64,000 nucleotides of DNA from CAZJFH01 sp964545205 (lineage in GTDB: Bacteria; Pseudomonadota; Alphaproteobacteria; Rhodospirillales; Magnetospirillaceae): the NCBI GenBank assembly GCA_964545205.1, contig CAZJFH010000005.1, positions 41,518 to 105,517 of the forward strand. The letters run 5' to 3'. Positions 8,339 through 17,494 of this stretch are shown here, one piece after another (within the stretch, counting starts at the first letter, position 1; every line of letters begins with the position of its first letter). The translations under genes were made by a program, and so were the position numbers. The notes beneath the pieces were generated by a model that saw only the letters and a list, made by a program, of their open reading frames with translations, was not told where the DNA came from and did not search any database.

Positions 8339-8860
8339 ATGACCGTCAGCCGACTGCTCTACTGCGTCATCGACGTCGGCACCCTCTGGCGCCAGCGCTG
8401 GATGGTTCGTTGCGAGGGCGTCAGCGCCGGGCCGTTCCCCAGCCTGGGCGCGGCCTCGGCGTGGGCGGCGGCGGAAGCCGAGGCCGCCAACCGCCTGGGC
8501 TTCGCCGCGACCGTGCGCGTCAGAGTCCGGTGGCTGCAACATCGGTCCAGGGAGGCGTCCGTCATGCCCGCCGACGACATCGTCGACGACATCGTCGACG
8601 ACGACATCGCCGGCGCGTTGCACGCCGTCGCGGCCGGGCTGGTCGGACATGCGCATCCCTTCACCTGGGAGCGGGCCGACGCGGCCCGCCACGTCGACCC
8701 GCGCACGCTCCAGCGCGCTTTGCAGAAAAACCTGATCGCGGTGGAGACGAACGCCGACCGCACCCTGCGCCTGGCGACGCTCACGGGCGCCGGCCTGGCG
8801 CGCCTCGGGCGCCGCCGGCCCCCCGCGGCGGTCTCGCGACCCGCGGTTCGGGAAACCTGA
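8339..8860 (+). CDS. Hypothetical protein with Asp-Ile-Val-Asp repeat linker (173 aa)
   Basis: Two compact regions are joined by a short acidic repeat. Residues 1-65 resemble small alpha/beta modules of the DUF2188 kind (my inference). Residues 78-90 are a DDIVDDIVDDDI stretch encoded by direct 12-base repeats. Residues 100-165 have a winged-helix-like pattern ending in an Arg-rich tail. GAGG precedes the ATG. It is 25 bases upstream of the pentapeptide-repeat gene and probably co-transcribed with it. I do not recognise a function. Confidence 0.5.
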   Translation: MTVSRLLYCVIDVGTLWRQRWMVRCEGVSAGPFPSLGAASAWAAAEAEAANRLGFAATVRVRVRWLQHRSREASVMPADDIVDDIVDDDIAGALHAVAAGLVGHAHPFTWERADAARHVDPRTLQRALQKNLIAVETNADRTLRLATLTGAGLARLGRRRPPAAVSRPAVRET

Positions 8861-8885
8861 CGGCACTTCAGACCAGGAGAGAACG

Positions 8886-9341
8886 ATGCCCACGATGAGA
8901 ACGCCGTCGGCCGACGAACTGGCGCACGCGCTGGACGGGCACCGGATCTGGGTCGCCAGCGACGGAAGCCACGGCGCGCGCGCGGATCTGCGCGACTGCG
9001 ACCTGGTCGGACGGTCGTTCTGGCGGGCCGATCTGCGCGGCGCCCGCCTCGACGGCAGCGATCTCGCCGCCGCCAACCTCGACCACGCCGATCTGCGCGG
9101 CGCCTCGCTGCGGCGCGCCCGGCTGCGCGGCGCGTCGCTTTGGGAGGCCAGGCTCGGCGAGAGCGACCTTCGCGGCGCCGACATGCGGGATGCGAAGCTC
9201 GATCATGCCGACCTGCGCGGCGCCGACCGGGCCGGCGCCGATCTGCGCGGCGCCTCGCTCGTCTCGGCGCGGATGGACGCCGACGGCCCGCGACGCCGAA
9301 GCGCGGCGGGCGACGGCGGTCGCCGCCAGCGGGGCGGCTGA
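8886..9341 (+). CDS. Pentapeptide-repeat protein
   Basis: A 151-residue protein in which residues about 31-132 are a run of A(D/N/S)LRG-type pentapeptides: ADLRD, ADLRG, ARLDG, SDLAA, ANLDH, ADLRG and so on. Such repeats fold into a right-handed square beta-helix. Some members mimic DNA and protect gyrase (Qnr, MfpA), but most have no known role, and nothing here points to gyrase. The N-terminal 30 residues are a separate short segment. A GGAG ribosome binding site precedes the ATG; a second ATG three codons on is possible. Confidence 0.8.
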   Translation: MPTMRTPSADELAHALDGHRIWVASDGSHGARADLRDCDLVGRSFWRADLRGARLDGSDLAAANLDHADLRGASLRRARLRGASLWEARLGESDLRGADMRDAKLDHADLRGADRAGADLRGASLVSARMDADGPRRRSAAGDGGRRQRGG

Positions 9342-9373
9342 CCCGGCGGGCGTTCGGCATGCTGGGGAAAATT

Positions 9374-9450
9374 TGGTGCGCCCGGCAGGATTCGAACCTG
9401 CGACCCCAGGATTAGGAATCCTGTGCTCTATCCTACTGAGCTACGGGCGC
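9374..9450 (-). tRNA. tRNA-Arg (anticodon CCT)
   Basis: On the minus strand the sequence folds as a cloverleaf: acceptor stem GCGCCCG/CGGGCGC, D arm, anticodon stem CAGGA/TCCTG with loop TTCCTAA (anticodon CCT, reads AGG), and a T arm with GGTTCGAATCC. The discriminator is A, and the CCA end is encoded (9374-9376). Length is 77 bases with CCA. Confidence 0.95.
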
Positions 9451-9542
9451 GTCGCCTGAGGCGGCGGGACCCATAAGATGCGCGTCGCGGCGGTCCGGGG
9501 CAAGCCCGGCGTCGCGCATCCGGGAGATTTGGCGGCGGCACG

Positions 9543-10502
9543 CTATGTCGCCGCGCGCATCCGCTGGGTCGCGGCGACCAGCGCCGCGCGCACGCCGGGT
9601 TCCATCGCCGAATGCCCGGCGTCGGGCACCACGACGTATTCCGCCGCCGGCCACGACAGCGCCAGTTCGTGCGCGCTGGCGATCGGGCAGACGACGTCGT
9701 AGCGGCCCTGGACGATCACCGCCGGATGACGGTGCAGCACCGGCAGGCGTTTCAGCAGTTCGTTGTCTTCGAGGAAGCCGCCGTGGACCATGTAATGGGC
9801 TTCGATGCGCGCCATCGCCAGCGCGCCCGGCGAGGCGCGGCCCTCGCCGTGCGGCGCCCGCGGCACCAGGCGCGAGCACGCCTCCTCGTAGCCGCACCAG
9901 ACGTCGGCCGCCGGGCCGTGCACCGCCGGGTCGGGCGAGGTCAGGCGGCGGTAATAGGCGCCGAGCAGGTCCGAGCGCTCGCGCTCGGGGATGTAGCCGG
10001 CGAAACGGCTCCAGGCCTCGGGGAAGAAGCGGCCCATCTCGTGGATGAACCAGTGCACCTCGACCGGGCGGAACAGGAACACCCCGCGCAGCACGAATCC
10101 CAGGCAGCGGCCGGGGTGCGCCTGGCCGTAGGCCAGCGCCAGCGTGCTGCCCCACGAGCCGCCGAAGACCAGCCAGCGCTCGATGCCGAGATGGCGGCGC
10201 AGCGCCTCGATGTCGTCGATGAGATGGCCGGTGGTGTTGTCGGTGATGTCGGCGGTCGGCTGCGAGCGCCCGGCGCCGCGCTGGTCGAACAGCACGATGC
10301 GGTAGTGGCGCGGGTCGAAGAAGCGGCGATAGGCCGGCGCGGTGCCGGCGCCCGGGCCGCCGTGCAGGAACAGCACCGCGACGCCGGCGGGGTTGCCCGA
10401 CTGCTCCCAGTACAGCGTGTGGCGGCCGTCGACCGGCAGCATTCCGGTCGCGAAGGGCTCGATCGGGGGGAACAGGTCGGTTAGCACGTCCTTGCTGGTC
10501 AC
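9543..10502 (-). CDS. pip: Proline iminopeptidase (alpha/beta hydrolase, S33 family)
   Basis: A 319-residue cytoplasmic enzyme that removes N-terminal proline from peptides. The oxyanion motif HGGPG is at 47-51 and the nucleophile Ser116 lies in GGSWGS. The acid Asp is in the RYDVVCP motif and the catalytic His in AGHS near the C-terminus. The Gly-Gly-Ser-Trp-Gly-Ser elbow and the DQRGAGRS motif (73-80) are characteristic of bacterial proline iminopeptidases. Length is typical. It is a monocistronic minus-strand gene upstream of tRNA-Arg. Confidence 0.9.
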   Translation of the reverse strand: MTSKDVLTDLFPPIEPFATGMLPVDGRHTLYWEQSGNPAGVAVLFLHGGPGAGTAPAYRRFFDPRHYRIVLFDQRGAGRSQPTADITDNTTGHLIDDIEALRRHLGIERWLVFGGSWGSTLALAYGQAHPGRCLGFVLRGVFLFRPVEVHWFIHEMGRFFPEAWSRFAGYIPERERSDLLGAYYRRLTSPDPAVHGPAADVWCGYEEACSRLVPRAPHGEGRASPGALAMARIEAHYMVHGGFLEDNELLKRLPVLHRHPAVIVQGRYDVVCPIASAHELALSWPAAEYVVVPDAGHSAMEPGVRAALVAATQRMRAAT

Positions 10503-10584
10503 CGGCGGGACCTTCCTTCCTTGCGGGTGGGCCGCCGGAAGCGGCGCCTCTTGATATCCCTTCCGAGGTTACCGAAGCATTGAT

Positions 10585-11784
10585 CTAAGCCAAACGAGGC
10601 ATTTCGCGCGGCGTCAGCAGCGCCGCCGCCAGCGCCGCGACGGCGCAGCCGGCGATCACCGAGGTCATCGCCACGCTGGAGCCGTCGTGCAGGCGCCCGA
10701 CCACATAGCCGGCCAGCGCGCCGGTGCCCATCTGCAGGAAGCCGAGCATCGCCGAGGCGCTGCCCGCCATGGTCGGGAACGGCGCGATGGCGGCCGCGGT
10801 TCCGTTCGGCAGCACCAGGCCGACCGACAGGAAGAACAGGCTCATCGGCGCGATCACCGCGGCCAGGCTCTGGACGCCGCTCCAGGCCAGCCCCGCCATG
10901 GCGACGCCGAACACCACGCCCAGCACGGCGCCGGCCCGGATCAGGCGCGCGGTGCCGATGCGCGCGCCCAGCCGGCCCGAGGCGAAGGTGCCGGCGATGT
11001 AGCCGACGACGACGCAGGCGAAGGCGAAGCCGAACATCGTCGGATCGATGCCGAGCACGTCGATCAGCACGAAGGACGAACCCGAGATGAACGAGAACAG
11101 GCCGCCGAAGGCGAAGGCCACCGTCATGGTGTTGCCGAGGAACCGGCCATCGCGCAGCAGCCGGCCGTAATTGCCCAGCATGCGGCCGGGCCTCAGCGCG
11201 GAACGGTCGTGGTGGCGGTGGGTCTCGTCGAGCATCGTCCAGGTCAGCGCCATCAGCGCGACGCCGAACAGGGTCAGCAGCACGAAATTGGCCCGCCAGC
11301 CGAACAGGCTGAACACCCAGCCGCCGAGGAGCGGCGCCACCAGCGGCATCAGCGCCATCGCCGAGGCCATGTAGGACAGCACCCGCGCCGCCAGTTCGCG
11401 GGGATAGACGTCGCGCACCACCGCGCGTCCCAGCACCGGCCCCGAGCAGGCGCCGAGCGCCTGCAGGACCCGGCCGACGAGCAGCGCCTCGATGGTGGGC
11501 GCGAAGACGCAGAACACCGAGGCGGCGACATAGGTGGCGATGCCGCCCAGCAGCACCGGCCGGCGGCCGAAGCGGTCGGACAGCGGCCCGTAGATCAGCT
11601 GGCAGACGGCGAAGCTGGCGACGAACAGCGACAGGGTGAGCTGCACCAGGCTGACGTCGGCGTCGAAGGCGCGGGTCATCGCCGGCAGCGACGGCAGGTA
11701 GAGGTCGGTGGTGACCGGGCCGAACGCGACCAGCGCCGTCAGCAGCGCCGCCACGGGCAGCGAATCGGGGCGCGGCCGGGCCAC
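10585..11784 (-). CDS. Bcr/CflA-type multidrug efflux MFS transporter
   Basis: A 399-residue protein with twelve membrane segments, of the drug/proton antiporter (DHA1) branch. The signatures are FGPVTTDLYLPSLPAM in the first loop (Bcr/CflA hallmark), SDRFGRRPVLL (MFS motif A) and LQALGACSGPVLGRAVVRD in segments 4-5. It probably exports small hydrophobic compounds by proton exchange; the substrate is unknown. The start is uncertain. A GTG at 11784 follows the GDT1 stop by 5 bases and puts the first membrane helix close to the N-terminus; another GTG 13 codons earlier would overlap that gene by 34 bases. It probably forms an operon with the GDT1-type gene. Confidence 0.85.
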   Translation of the reverse strand: MARPRPDSLPVAALLTALVAFGPVTTDLYLPSLPAMTRAFDADVSLVQLTLSLFVASFAVCQLIYGPLSDRFGRRPVLLGGIATYVAASVFCVFAPTIEALLVGRVLQALGACSGPVLGRAVVRDVYPRELAARVLSYMASAMALMPLVAPLLGGWVFSLFGWRANFVLLTLFGVALMALTWTMLDETHRHHDRSALRPGRMLGNYGRLLRDGRFLGNTMTVAFAFGGLFSFISGSSFVLIDVLGIDPTMFGFAFACVVVGYIAGTFASGRLGARIGTARLIRAGAVLGVVFGVAMAGLAWSGVQSLAAVIAPMSLFFLSVGLVLPNGTAAAIAPFPTMAGSASAMLGFLQMGTGALAGYVVGRLHDGSSVAMTSVIAGCAVAALAAALLTPREMPRLA

Positions 11785-11789
11785 GCCGC

Positions 11790-12068
11790 TCAGCCGCCGC
11801 GGAAGTGGTCGGCCAGCGTCCACGCGCCGATGACGATGAAGCCGGTGCCGGCGATGGCCTTGAGCGGAAGCGACTGCAGGTGCTTGGCGCCCAGGCTGCC
11901 CAGGGCGACGGCCACGGCGGTCGACAGCACCAGCGCCGCGGCGGCGGCGGCGAACACGCCCAGCGGCGAGCGGTCGCCGTCGGCGGCGAACAGCACGGTG
12001 GCGAGTTGCGTCTTGTCGCCGAGTTCGGCGACGAAGACCGCAAGGAAGATCGGAGCGAAGTGCAGCAT
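11790..12068 (-). CDS. Half-size TMEM165/GDT1 (UPF0016) family cation transporter
   Basis: A 92-residue membrane protein with three hydrophobic segments. The family motif E-x-G-D-(K/R)-T is at residues 15-20 (ELGDKT). Full-length members have two such repeats and export Mn2+ or move Ca2+ and protons. This copy has only one repeat and would have to form a dimer to make the two-motif site. It lies directly upstream of the Bcr/CflA gene. No manganese riboswitch-like structure is evident in the 63 bases before the phaR gene. Confidence 0.8.
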   Translation of the reverse strand: MLHFAPIFLAVFVAELGDKTQLATVLFAADGDRSPLGVFAAAAAALVLSTAVAVALGSLGAKHLQSLPLKAIAGTGFIVIGAWTLADHFRGG

Positions 12069-12105
12069 GGCGCGCTTATACGCCGGATTCGCGCCCGAGG
12101 CGAGA

Positions 12106-12125
12106 CCCGGCGCGGCGGCGCCGGG
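12106..12125 (-). terminator. Possible phaR transcription terminator hairpin
   Basis: Arms CCCGGCGC and GCGCCGGG flank a 4-base loop, 7 bases after the phaR stop on the minus strand. There is no clear U-tract, so this is only a candidate. Confidence 0.3.
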
Positions 12126-12131
12126 CGGCGG

Positions 12132-12725
12132 CTACTTGTTGTCGGGGCGCGGCTTGCCGGACAGCGCGTCGAGCTGCTGCTGCATCGCGTTCAGGCGCGC
12201 CTGCAGGTCGTCGAGGGCGCCCTGGGCCGAGCCCGGCGTCGCCTCGTTGCCGTTCTTGTCGTAGAAGGGGGTGAACATCTTCATCGCGTTCTCGAAGAAG
12301 GCGACGTTCTGCTTGCCCATCTCCTCGAACGGATTGAACGGGAACATGCCCTCGATGGCGTTCTGCATGTAGTGGCGCATCTGCTCCTGGTTCCGCGCGA
12401 AGGACTGCATGGAATATTCCAGGTAGCGCGGCACCAGGCCGCCGAGCGAATCGCCGTAGAAGCCGATGAGCTGGCGCAGGAAGCTGATCGGCAGCAGGTT
12501 CTGGCCGCCCTTCTGCTCCTCCTCGACGATGATCTGCGTCAGCACCGAGCGGGTGATGTCCTCGCCGGTCTTGGCGTCGTAGACCACGAAATCGACTCCG
12601 TCCTTGACCATCTGACACAGGTGGTCGAGCGTGACGTAGCTGCTCGTCGCCGTGTTGTAGAGGCGCCGGTTGGCGTATTTCTTGATGGTGACGGGCGTCT
12701 GGGTGGTCTCTTTGGTCTTGGACAT
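12132..12725 (-). CDS. phaR: Polyhydroxyalkanoate synthesis repressor PhaR
   Basis: A 197-residue DNA- and PHB-binding repressor. The N-terminal PHB/PHA accumulation regulator domain (about 10-75) carries the IKKYANRRLYNT signature and the DLHCQ/VVYDAKTGEDITR-type region. The PHB_acc repeats follow (LPISFLRQLIGFYGDSL near 80-97), and a coiled coil forms the C-terminus. PhaR represses phasin and pha genes until nascent polyester titrates it off DNA. It is divergent from the accessory-phaC-phaA-phaB cluster, with 213 bases between, the likely place of its operator. Confidence 0.93.
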   Translation of the reverse strand: MSKTKETTQTPVTIKKYANRRLYNTATSSYVTLDHLCQMVKDGVDFVVYDAKTGEDITRSVLTQIIVEEEQKGGQNLLPISFLRQLIGFYGDSLGGLVPRYLEYSMQSFARNQEQMRHYMQNAIEGMFPFNPFEEMGKQNVAFFENAMKMFTPFYDKNGNEATPGSAQGALDDLQARLNAMQQQLDALSGKPRPDNK

Positions 12726-12938
12726 CTGAATCTGCCGGCCAATCGATCTGGGGACGTTTGCTCTTATAGTGGATTTTTGCGGTATATCGCTCGCCGCAGC
12801 AAGATGTTTTCGCAGCGCGGAAAAGGCGGCCGCGCGGCGGAGCGACGATCGGGCCGCCCAAGGCGGCGTCCGGCGCCCGAGAAAGATCGGATCGCCGACG
12901 CCCTGGAACCGCCGCGGCGGCTCCGATATGATCCGCCC

Positions 12939-13328
12939 ATGTCGGACGCACCCGATCTCCAGACGCTGGCGCGGCGCTACCTCGATCTCTGGCAGGACCA
13001 GATGGCGGCGGTGGCGGCCGACCCGGCCCTGGCCGAGGCGATGGCCGCGAGCCTGGCGGCGATGAGCCGCCACGCCGCCGCCTTCGCCGGCGCTGGCGCG
13101 ACCGACGAATCCGACGAGTCCAATGCGGGGCGGGAGCCGGGGGATGGGCCAGGAAAGCCGTCGCAGCGGGCCGCGGCCGCTGCCGCTGCATCTGCTGACC
13201 GAGGCGGCGACCTTGATGACCTCCGGCGCCGGATTGGCGCTCTTGAGGAGCGGATCGCCGTTCTGGAGGCCGAGCTTGCGGCAACGCGCCGCCGAACTGG
13301 CGGCCGAGGCGGCAGGCGTCGCGCCTGA
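12939..13328 (+). CDS. Putative PHA granule or synthase accessory protein, overlapping phaC
   Basis: A 129-residue protein. The first 50 residues are an amphipathic helix with a YLDLWQDQM motif of the kind seen in phasin-like and PhaE-like proteins. An Ala/Ser/Asp-rich linker follows, then a coiled coil (about 92-118), then an Arg/Gly tail. I infer a role at the polyester granule or as partner of the synthase from the helix pattern and the position, not from a recognised family. Its last 185 bases overlap the phaC frame, an unusually long overlap. Confidence 0.5.
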   Translation: MSDAPDLQTLARRYLDLWQDQMAAVAADPALAEAMAASLAAMSRHAAAFAGAGATDESDESNAGREPGDGPGKPSQRAAAAAAASADRGGDLDDLRRRIGALEERIAVLEAELAATRRRTGGRGGRRRA

Positions 13329-14367
13329 GGCGCTGGCCGCCGCGGTCGAGGCCGAGGCGCGGCGGCGGTTCGACGGCTTCCTCGGCGGGGTCGAGGGCTA
13401 CCGCCGCCATCCCTACCGCCGCGGCCTGGACGAGCCGCCGACGGTCTGGCGGGCCGGCACGACGCGGCTGCTCGACTTCGGCCGCGATCCCGCCGCGCCG
13501 CCGGTGCTGGTGGTTCCGTCGCTGATCAACCGCTATTACGTGCTCGACCTGACGCCGCGGCGCTCGCTGGCGCGCTATCTCGCCGGCAAGGGGCTGCGGC
13601 CGCTGGTCGTCGACTGGGGCGCGCCGGGCCCGGACGAGGCCGCGTTCGGGGTCGCCGACTACGTCGCCCGGCTCGAGGCGATGCTCGACGTCGCCGGCCG
13701 CCGCGCGGCGGTGCTGGGCTACTGCATGGGCGGGCTGCTGGCGCTGGCGCTGGCGGCGCGACGGCCCGACCGCGTCGCGGCGCTGGCGCTGCTGGCGACG
13801 CCGTGGGACTTCCACGCCCCCGATCCCGGCCCGGCCCGCGCCCTGGCGGCGGCGGAGCCGGTGCTGGGGCCGGCGCTCGACGCCGCCGGCGGCATGCCGG
13901 TCGACGGGCTGCAGGCGATGTTCGCCGCGGTCGATCCGCGCCTGGTCGGCGGCAAGTTCCGGCGCCTCGCGGCGCTGCGGCCGCGCTCGGCGGCGGCGCG
14001 CGACTTCGTGGCGCTGGAGGACTGGGCCAACGACGGCGTGCCGCTGGTCGCGCCGGTGGCGCGCGAGTGCCTGTTCGACTGGTACGGCCGCAACGGCCCG
14101 GCCGCGGGGGAATGGCGCCTCGGCGGCGCCGTGGTGCGGCCGCAGGAGTTGCGGATGCCGGCGATGGCGATGGTGCCGCTGCGCGACCGCATCGTGCCGC
14201 CGGACTCCGCCCTCGCCCTGGCGGCGGCCGTGCCGCGCTGCCGCATCCGCCGCGTCGACGCCGGCCATGTCGGAATGATCATCGGCCGAATGGCTAAGAC
14301 GAAGGTCTATCACCCCCTGTCCAAATGGATGAATGCTGCAATGCAACAAGTGCTTGCGGGCGGGTAG
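13144..14367 (+). CDS. phaC: Poly(3-hydroxyalkanoate) synthase-like alpha/beta hydrolase PhaC (short type)
   Basis: A 407-residue polymerase-type alpha/beta hydrolase. The nucleophile is Cys194 in the lipase-like box GYCMGG, with Asp348 (LRDRIVPP) and His375 (AGHVGMI) completing the triad. The region around residues 120-160 (a VLVVPSLINRYYVLDL motif) is typical of synthases. Length fits the short class III-like enzymes, which usually need a second subunit; the preceding 129-residue gene may be that partner. The start at 13144 has a strong GGGAGCCGGGGG leader; an ATG at 13123 is possible. It joins 3-hydroxybutyryl-CoA units made by PhaA and PhaB, encoded just downstream. Confidence 0.85.
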   Translation: MGQESRRSGPRPLPLHLLTEAATLMTSGAGLALLRSGSPFWRPSLRQRAAELAAEAAGVAPEALAAAVEAEARRRFDGFLGGVEGYRRHPYRRGLDEPPTVWRAGTTRLLDFGRDPAAPPVLVVPSLINRYYVLDLTPRRSLARYLAGKGLRPLVVDWGAPGPDEAAFGVADYVARLEAMLDVAGRRAAVLGYCMGGLLALALAARRPDRVAALALLATPWDFHAPDPGPARALAAAEPVLGPALDAAGGMPVDGLQAMFAAVDPRLVGGKFRRLAALRPRSAAARDFVALEDWANDGVPLVAPVARECLFDWYGRNGPAAGEWRLGGAVVRPQELRMPAMAMVPLRDRIVPPDSALALAAAVPRCRIRRVDAGHVGMIIGRMAKTKVYHPLSKWMNAAMQQVLAGG

Positions 14368-14449
14368 TGCTTCCTTTAAGACACAAGCAGAATAGCGATA
14401 GACGTTCTCATCGCTGAGATTCCGGCACGCCTCTCAGGAGACAGCACCC

Positions 14450-15622
<1,173 letters not shown>

Positions 15623-15635
15623 GCCAACAACACGA

Positions 15636-15662
15636 GGGGCCGCCTCCGCGGAGCGCGGCCCC
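15636..15662 (+). terminator. Stable hairpin between phaA and phaB (attenuator or terminator)
   Basis: Outer arms GGGGCCGC and GCGGCCCC enclose a second palindrome, CTCCGCGGAG. Only a weak T-rich stretch follows (GATTTCGATG), so partial read-through to phaB is plausible. Confidence 0.45.
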
Positions 15663-15726
15663 CGCGATTTCGATGGGGAAGGGGACCGGGGCAGCCGGCC
15701 CCGCAGACGAGGAAGGAGCTTAGGGA

Positions 15727-16449
15727 ATGGGTCGCGTAGCAGTCGTCACCGGCGGCACCCGGGGTATCGGCAAGGCGATTTCGGTCGGTCTCAAGAATGC
15801 CGGCTATTCGGTGGTCGCCAACTATTTCGGCAATGACGAAGCCGCCAAGCAGTTCACCGCCGAGACCGGCATCCCCGCCTACAAGTGGGACGTCTCGAAG
15901 TTCGACGACTGCAAGGCCGCCGTCGAGAAGATCGCCAAGGAGATCGGCCCGATCGACGTCGTCGTCAACAACGCCGGCATCACCCGCGACGCCACCCTGC
16001 ACCGCATGACGCCGGAGCAGTGGAACGACGTCGTCGCCACCAACCTGACCTCGTGCTTCAACATGTGCCGCAACGTCATCGACGGCATGCGCGAGCGCGG
16101 CTTCGGGCGCATCGTCAACATCGGCTCGATCAACGGCCAGGCCGGCCAGTACGGCCAGGTCAACTACGCCGCCGCCAAGTCGGGCATCCACGGCTTCACC
16201 AAGGCCCTGGCCCAGGAAGGCGCCGCCAAGGGCATCACCGTCAACGCGATCGCCCCGGGCTACGTCGACACCGACATGGTCCGCGCCGTGCCGGCGGCGG
16301 TGCTCGAGAAGATCATCGCCAAGATCCCGGCCGGCCGCCTCGGCCGCGCCGAGGACATCGCCCGCGGGGTGCTGTTCCTGGTCGCCGACGACGCCGACTT
16401 CATCACCGGCTCGACGATGTCGATCAACGGCGGCCAGCACATGTACTGA
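15727..16449 (+). CDS. phaB: Acetoacetyl-CoA reductase PhaB
   Basis: A 240-residue short-chain dehydrogenase that reduces acetoacetyl-CoA to (R)-3-hydroxybutyryl-CoA with NADPH. The nucleotide-binding GGTRGIGKAI motif is at about 10-19, NNAG near 80, Ser in the IGSINGQ motif, and the catalytic Tyr and Lys in YAAAK (about 148-152). Length matches PhaB. A GGAAGGAG ribosome binding site precedes the ATG. Together with phaC and phaA it makes the three-step route to polyhydroxybutyrate. A strong intrinsic terminator follows. Confidence 0.95.
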   Translation: MGRVAVVTGGTRGIGKAISVGLKNAGYSVVANYFGNDEAAKQFTAETGIPAYKWDVSKFDDCKAAVEKIAKEIGPIDVVVNNAGITRDATLHRMTPEQWNDVVATNLTSCFNMCRNVIDGMRERGFGRIVNIGSINGQAGQYGQVNYAAAKSGIHGFTKALAQEGAAKGITVNAIAPGYVDTDMVRAVPAAVLEKIIAKIPAGRLGRAEDIARGVLFLVADDADFITGSTMSINGGQHMY

Positions 16450-16472
16450 GGCATCCGCCTCGGGAGTTGCTG

Positions 16473-16510
16473 CGGCGGCGCGGGGCAACCCGCGCCGCCG
16501 TTTCGTTTTC
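16473..16510 (+). terminator. Intrinsic terminator after phaB
   Basis: A perfect 12-base-pair stem (CGGCGGCGCGGG / CCCGCGCCGCCG) with a GCAA tetraloop is followed by TTTCGTTTTC. It closes the pha operon. Confidence 0.9.
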
Positions 16511-16644
16511 GGGGCGGCGTCTCAGGTCCTTGCGCCGCCCTGCCGTCTTGCCGCGTGGACTATCGAGGGATGTCGACTCGGCGGCGCGTTTCCACTACAG
16601 ATGGATGGAGGGGCGGTCCTCTGGTCCGGATGGGGAGCGGCGGC

Positions 16645-17433
16645 ATGGACGACGGAATGGCGCGGCGGCTGGGTTTTTTGGTCTGCGGTTGTGTCGGGCT
16701 GCTCGGCGTGGTCGGGCTCGCACTGGCCGTCGTCGGCCTGTCGATTCCGCCCTTCACCGATGTCGGCGCCGCCGAGTCGATGCTGAACGGCGGCGACATT
16801 CCCGACGACAAGGAGCAATGGTGGGCGACCCTCGAGTCGCTTCGCACGGCGCGCTGGCAGTATCTCGATCCCGGCCTCGGCCTGCTGATCGTCGCCGCCT
16901 GCCTCGCGCTTGCCCTCGTCCGGGTCGACGCGCGCGATGTCCGCAACCTGGCGCGCTGGCGCGGACCCCGTTCGGCCTGGATGTTCATGCTCCTGTCCGT
17001 CGCCTGCTGGTGCCTGCCGCTCGCCGTCAGCGTGCACGGCATGGAGGTCGATTACGATCGCGGAAACCTGGTGTGGTGGGCCGATTCCGGCGCGGCACTG
17101 AATGTCGCCATTCATTTCGTCATGACGCAGTGGGGCCTGCCGGTCGTCTTGGTCCTGGCGTGGCTTCTTTGCGTCTGGCGCTGCCCGCGCGGGGTGTCGC
17201 TCTTCCATTGGGACCCGGATCGCCCCGGCCACGGCATTTTCTGGACCGTGGTCTTCCTGCCGCCGATCGCGTTCGCGGGCTTTTTTCTGATCGTGTTCGT
17301 GCTTCAGGGGCCGTGGAGCGGGGTGCTCGTGGAACTGCTGACCCTATACGTGCTGCTGGCCGGTCGTGCGGCGGCGAGCGCTCGCCAGCTTCGACCGGCG
17401 ATCGCGACGCTGCCCGGGAAGTCGCCGGGCTAG
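16645..17433 (+). CDS. Hypothetical inner-membrane protein (262 aa)
   Basis: About five hydrophobic segments: near the N-terminus (about 8-30), about 72-90, 110-128, 158-178 and two close ones at about 200-235. Between the first two is a short probably periplasmic loop. I do not recognise a family. The ATG at 16645 has GGGGAG 8-9 bases upstream; earlier in-frame ATGs exist but would add a hydrophilic tail. The gene stands alone between the pha terminator and the YddG-like exporter. Confidence 0.55.
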   Translation: MDDGMARRLGFLVCGCVGLLGVVGLALAVVGLSIPPFTDVGAAESMLNGGDIPDDKEQWWATLESLRTARWQYLDPGLGLLIVAACLALALVRVDARDVRNLARWRGPRSAWMFMLLSVACWCLPLAVSVHGMEVDYDRGNLVWWADSGAALNVAIHFVMTQWGLPVVLVLAWLLCVWRCPRGVSLFHWDPDRPGHGIFWTVVFLPPIAFAGFFLIVFVLQGPWSGVLVELLTLYVLLAGRAAASARQLRPAIATLPGKSPG

Positions 17434-17494
17434 GAGCGCCAACTCCCCTATCGCGCCCCTTGCCAGCCCCCGCCGCCGCTGTTACGCCGTGGCG

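Noticed and set aside
10563..10580. FNR box near the Bcr/CflA gene end (TTGATCTAAGCCAA)
   Set aside because: The second half-site has mismatches and the site is downstream of the gene, not at a promoter.
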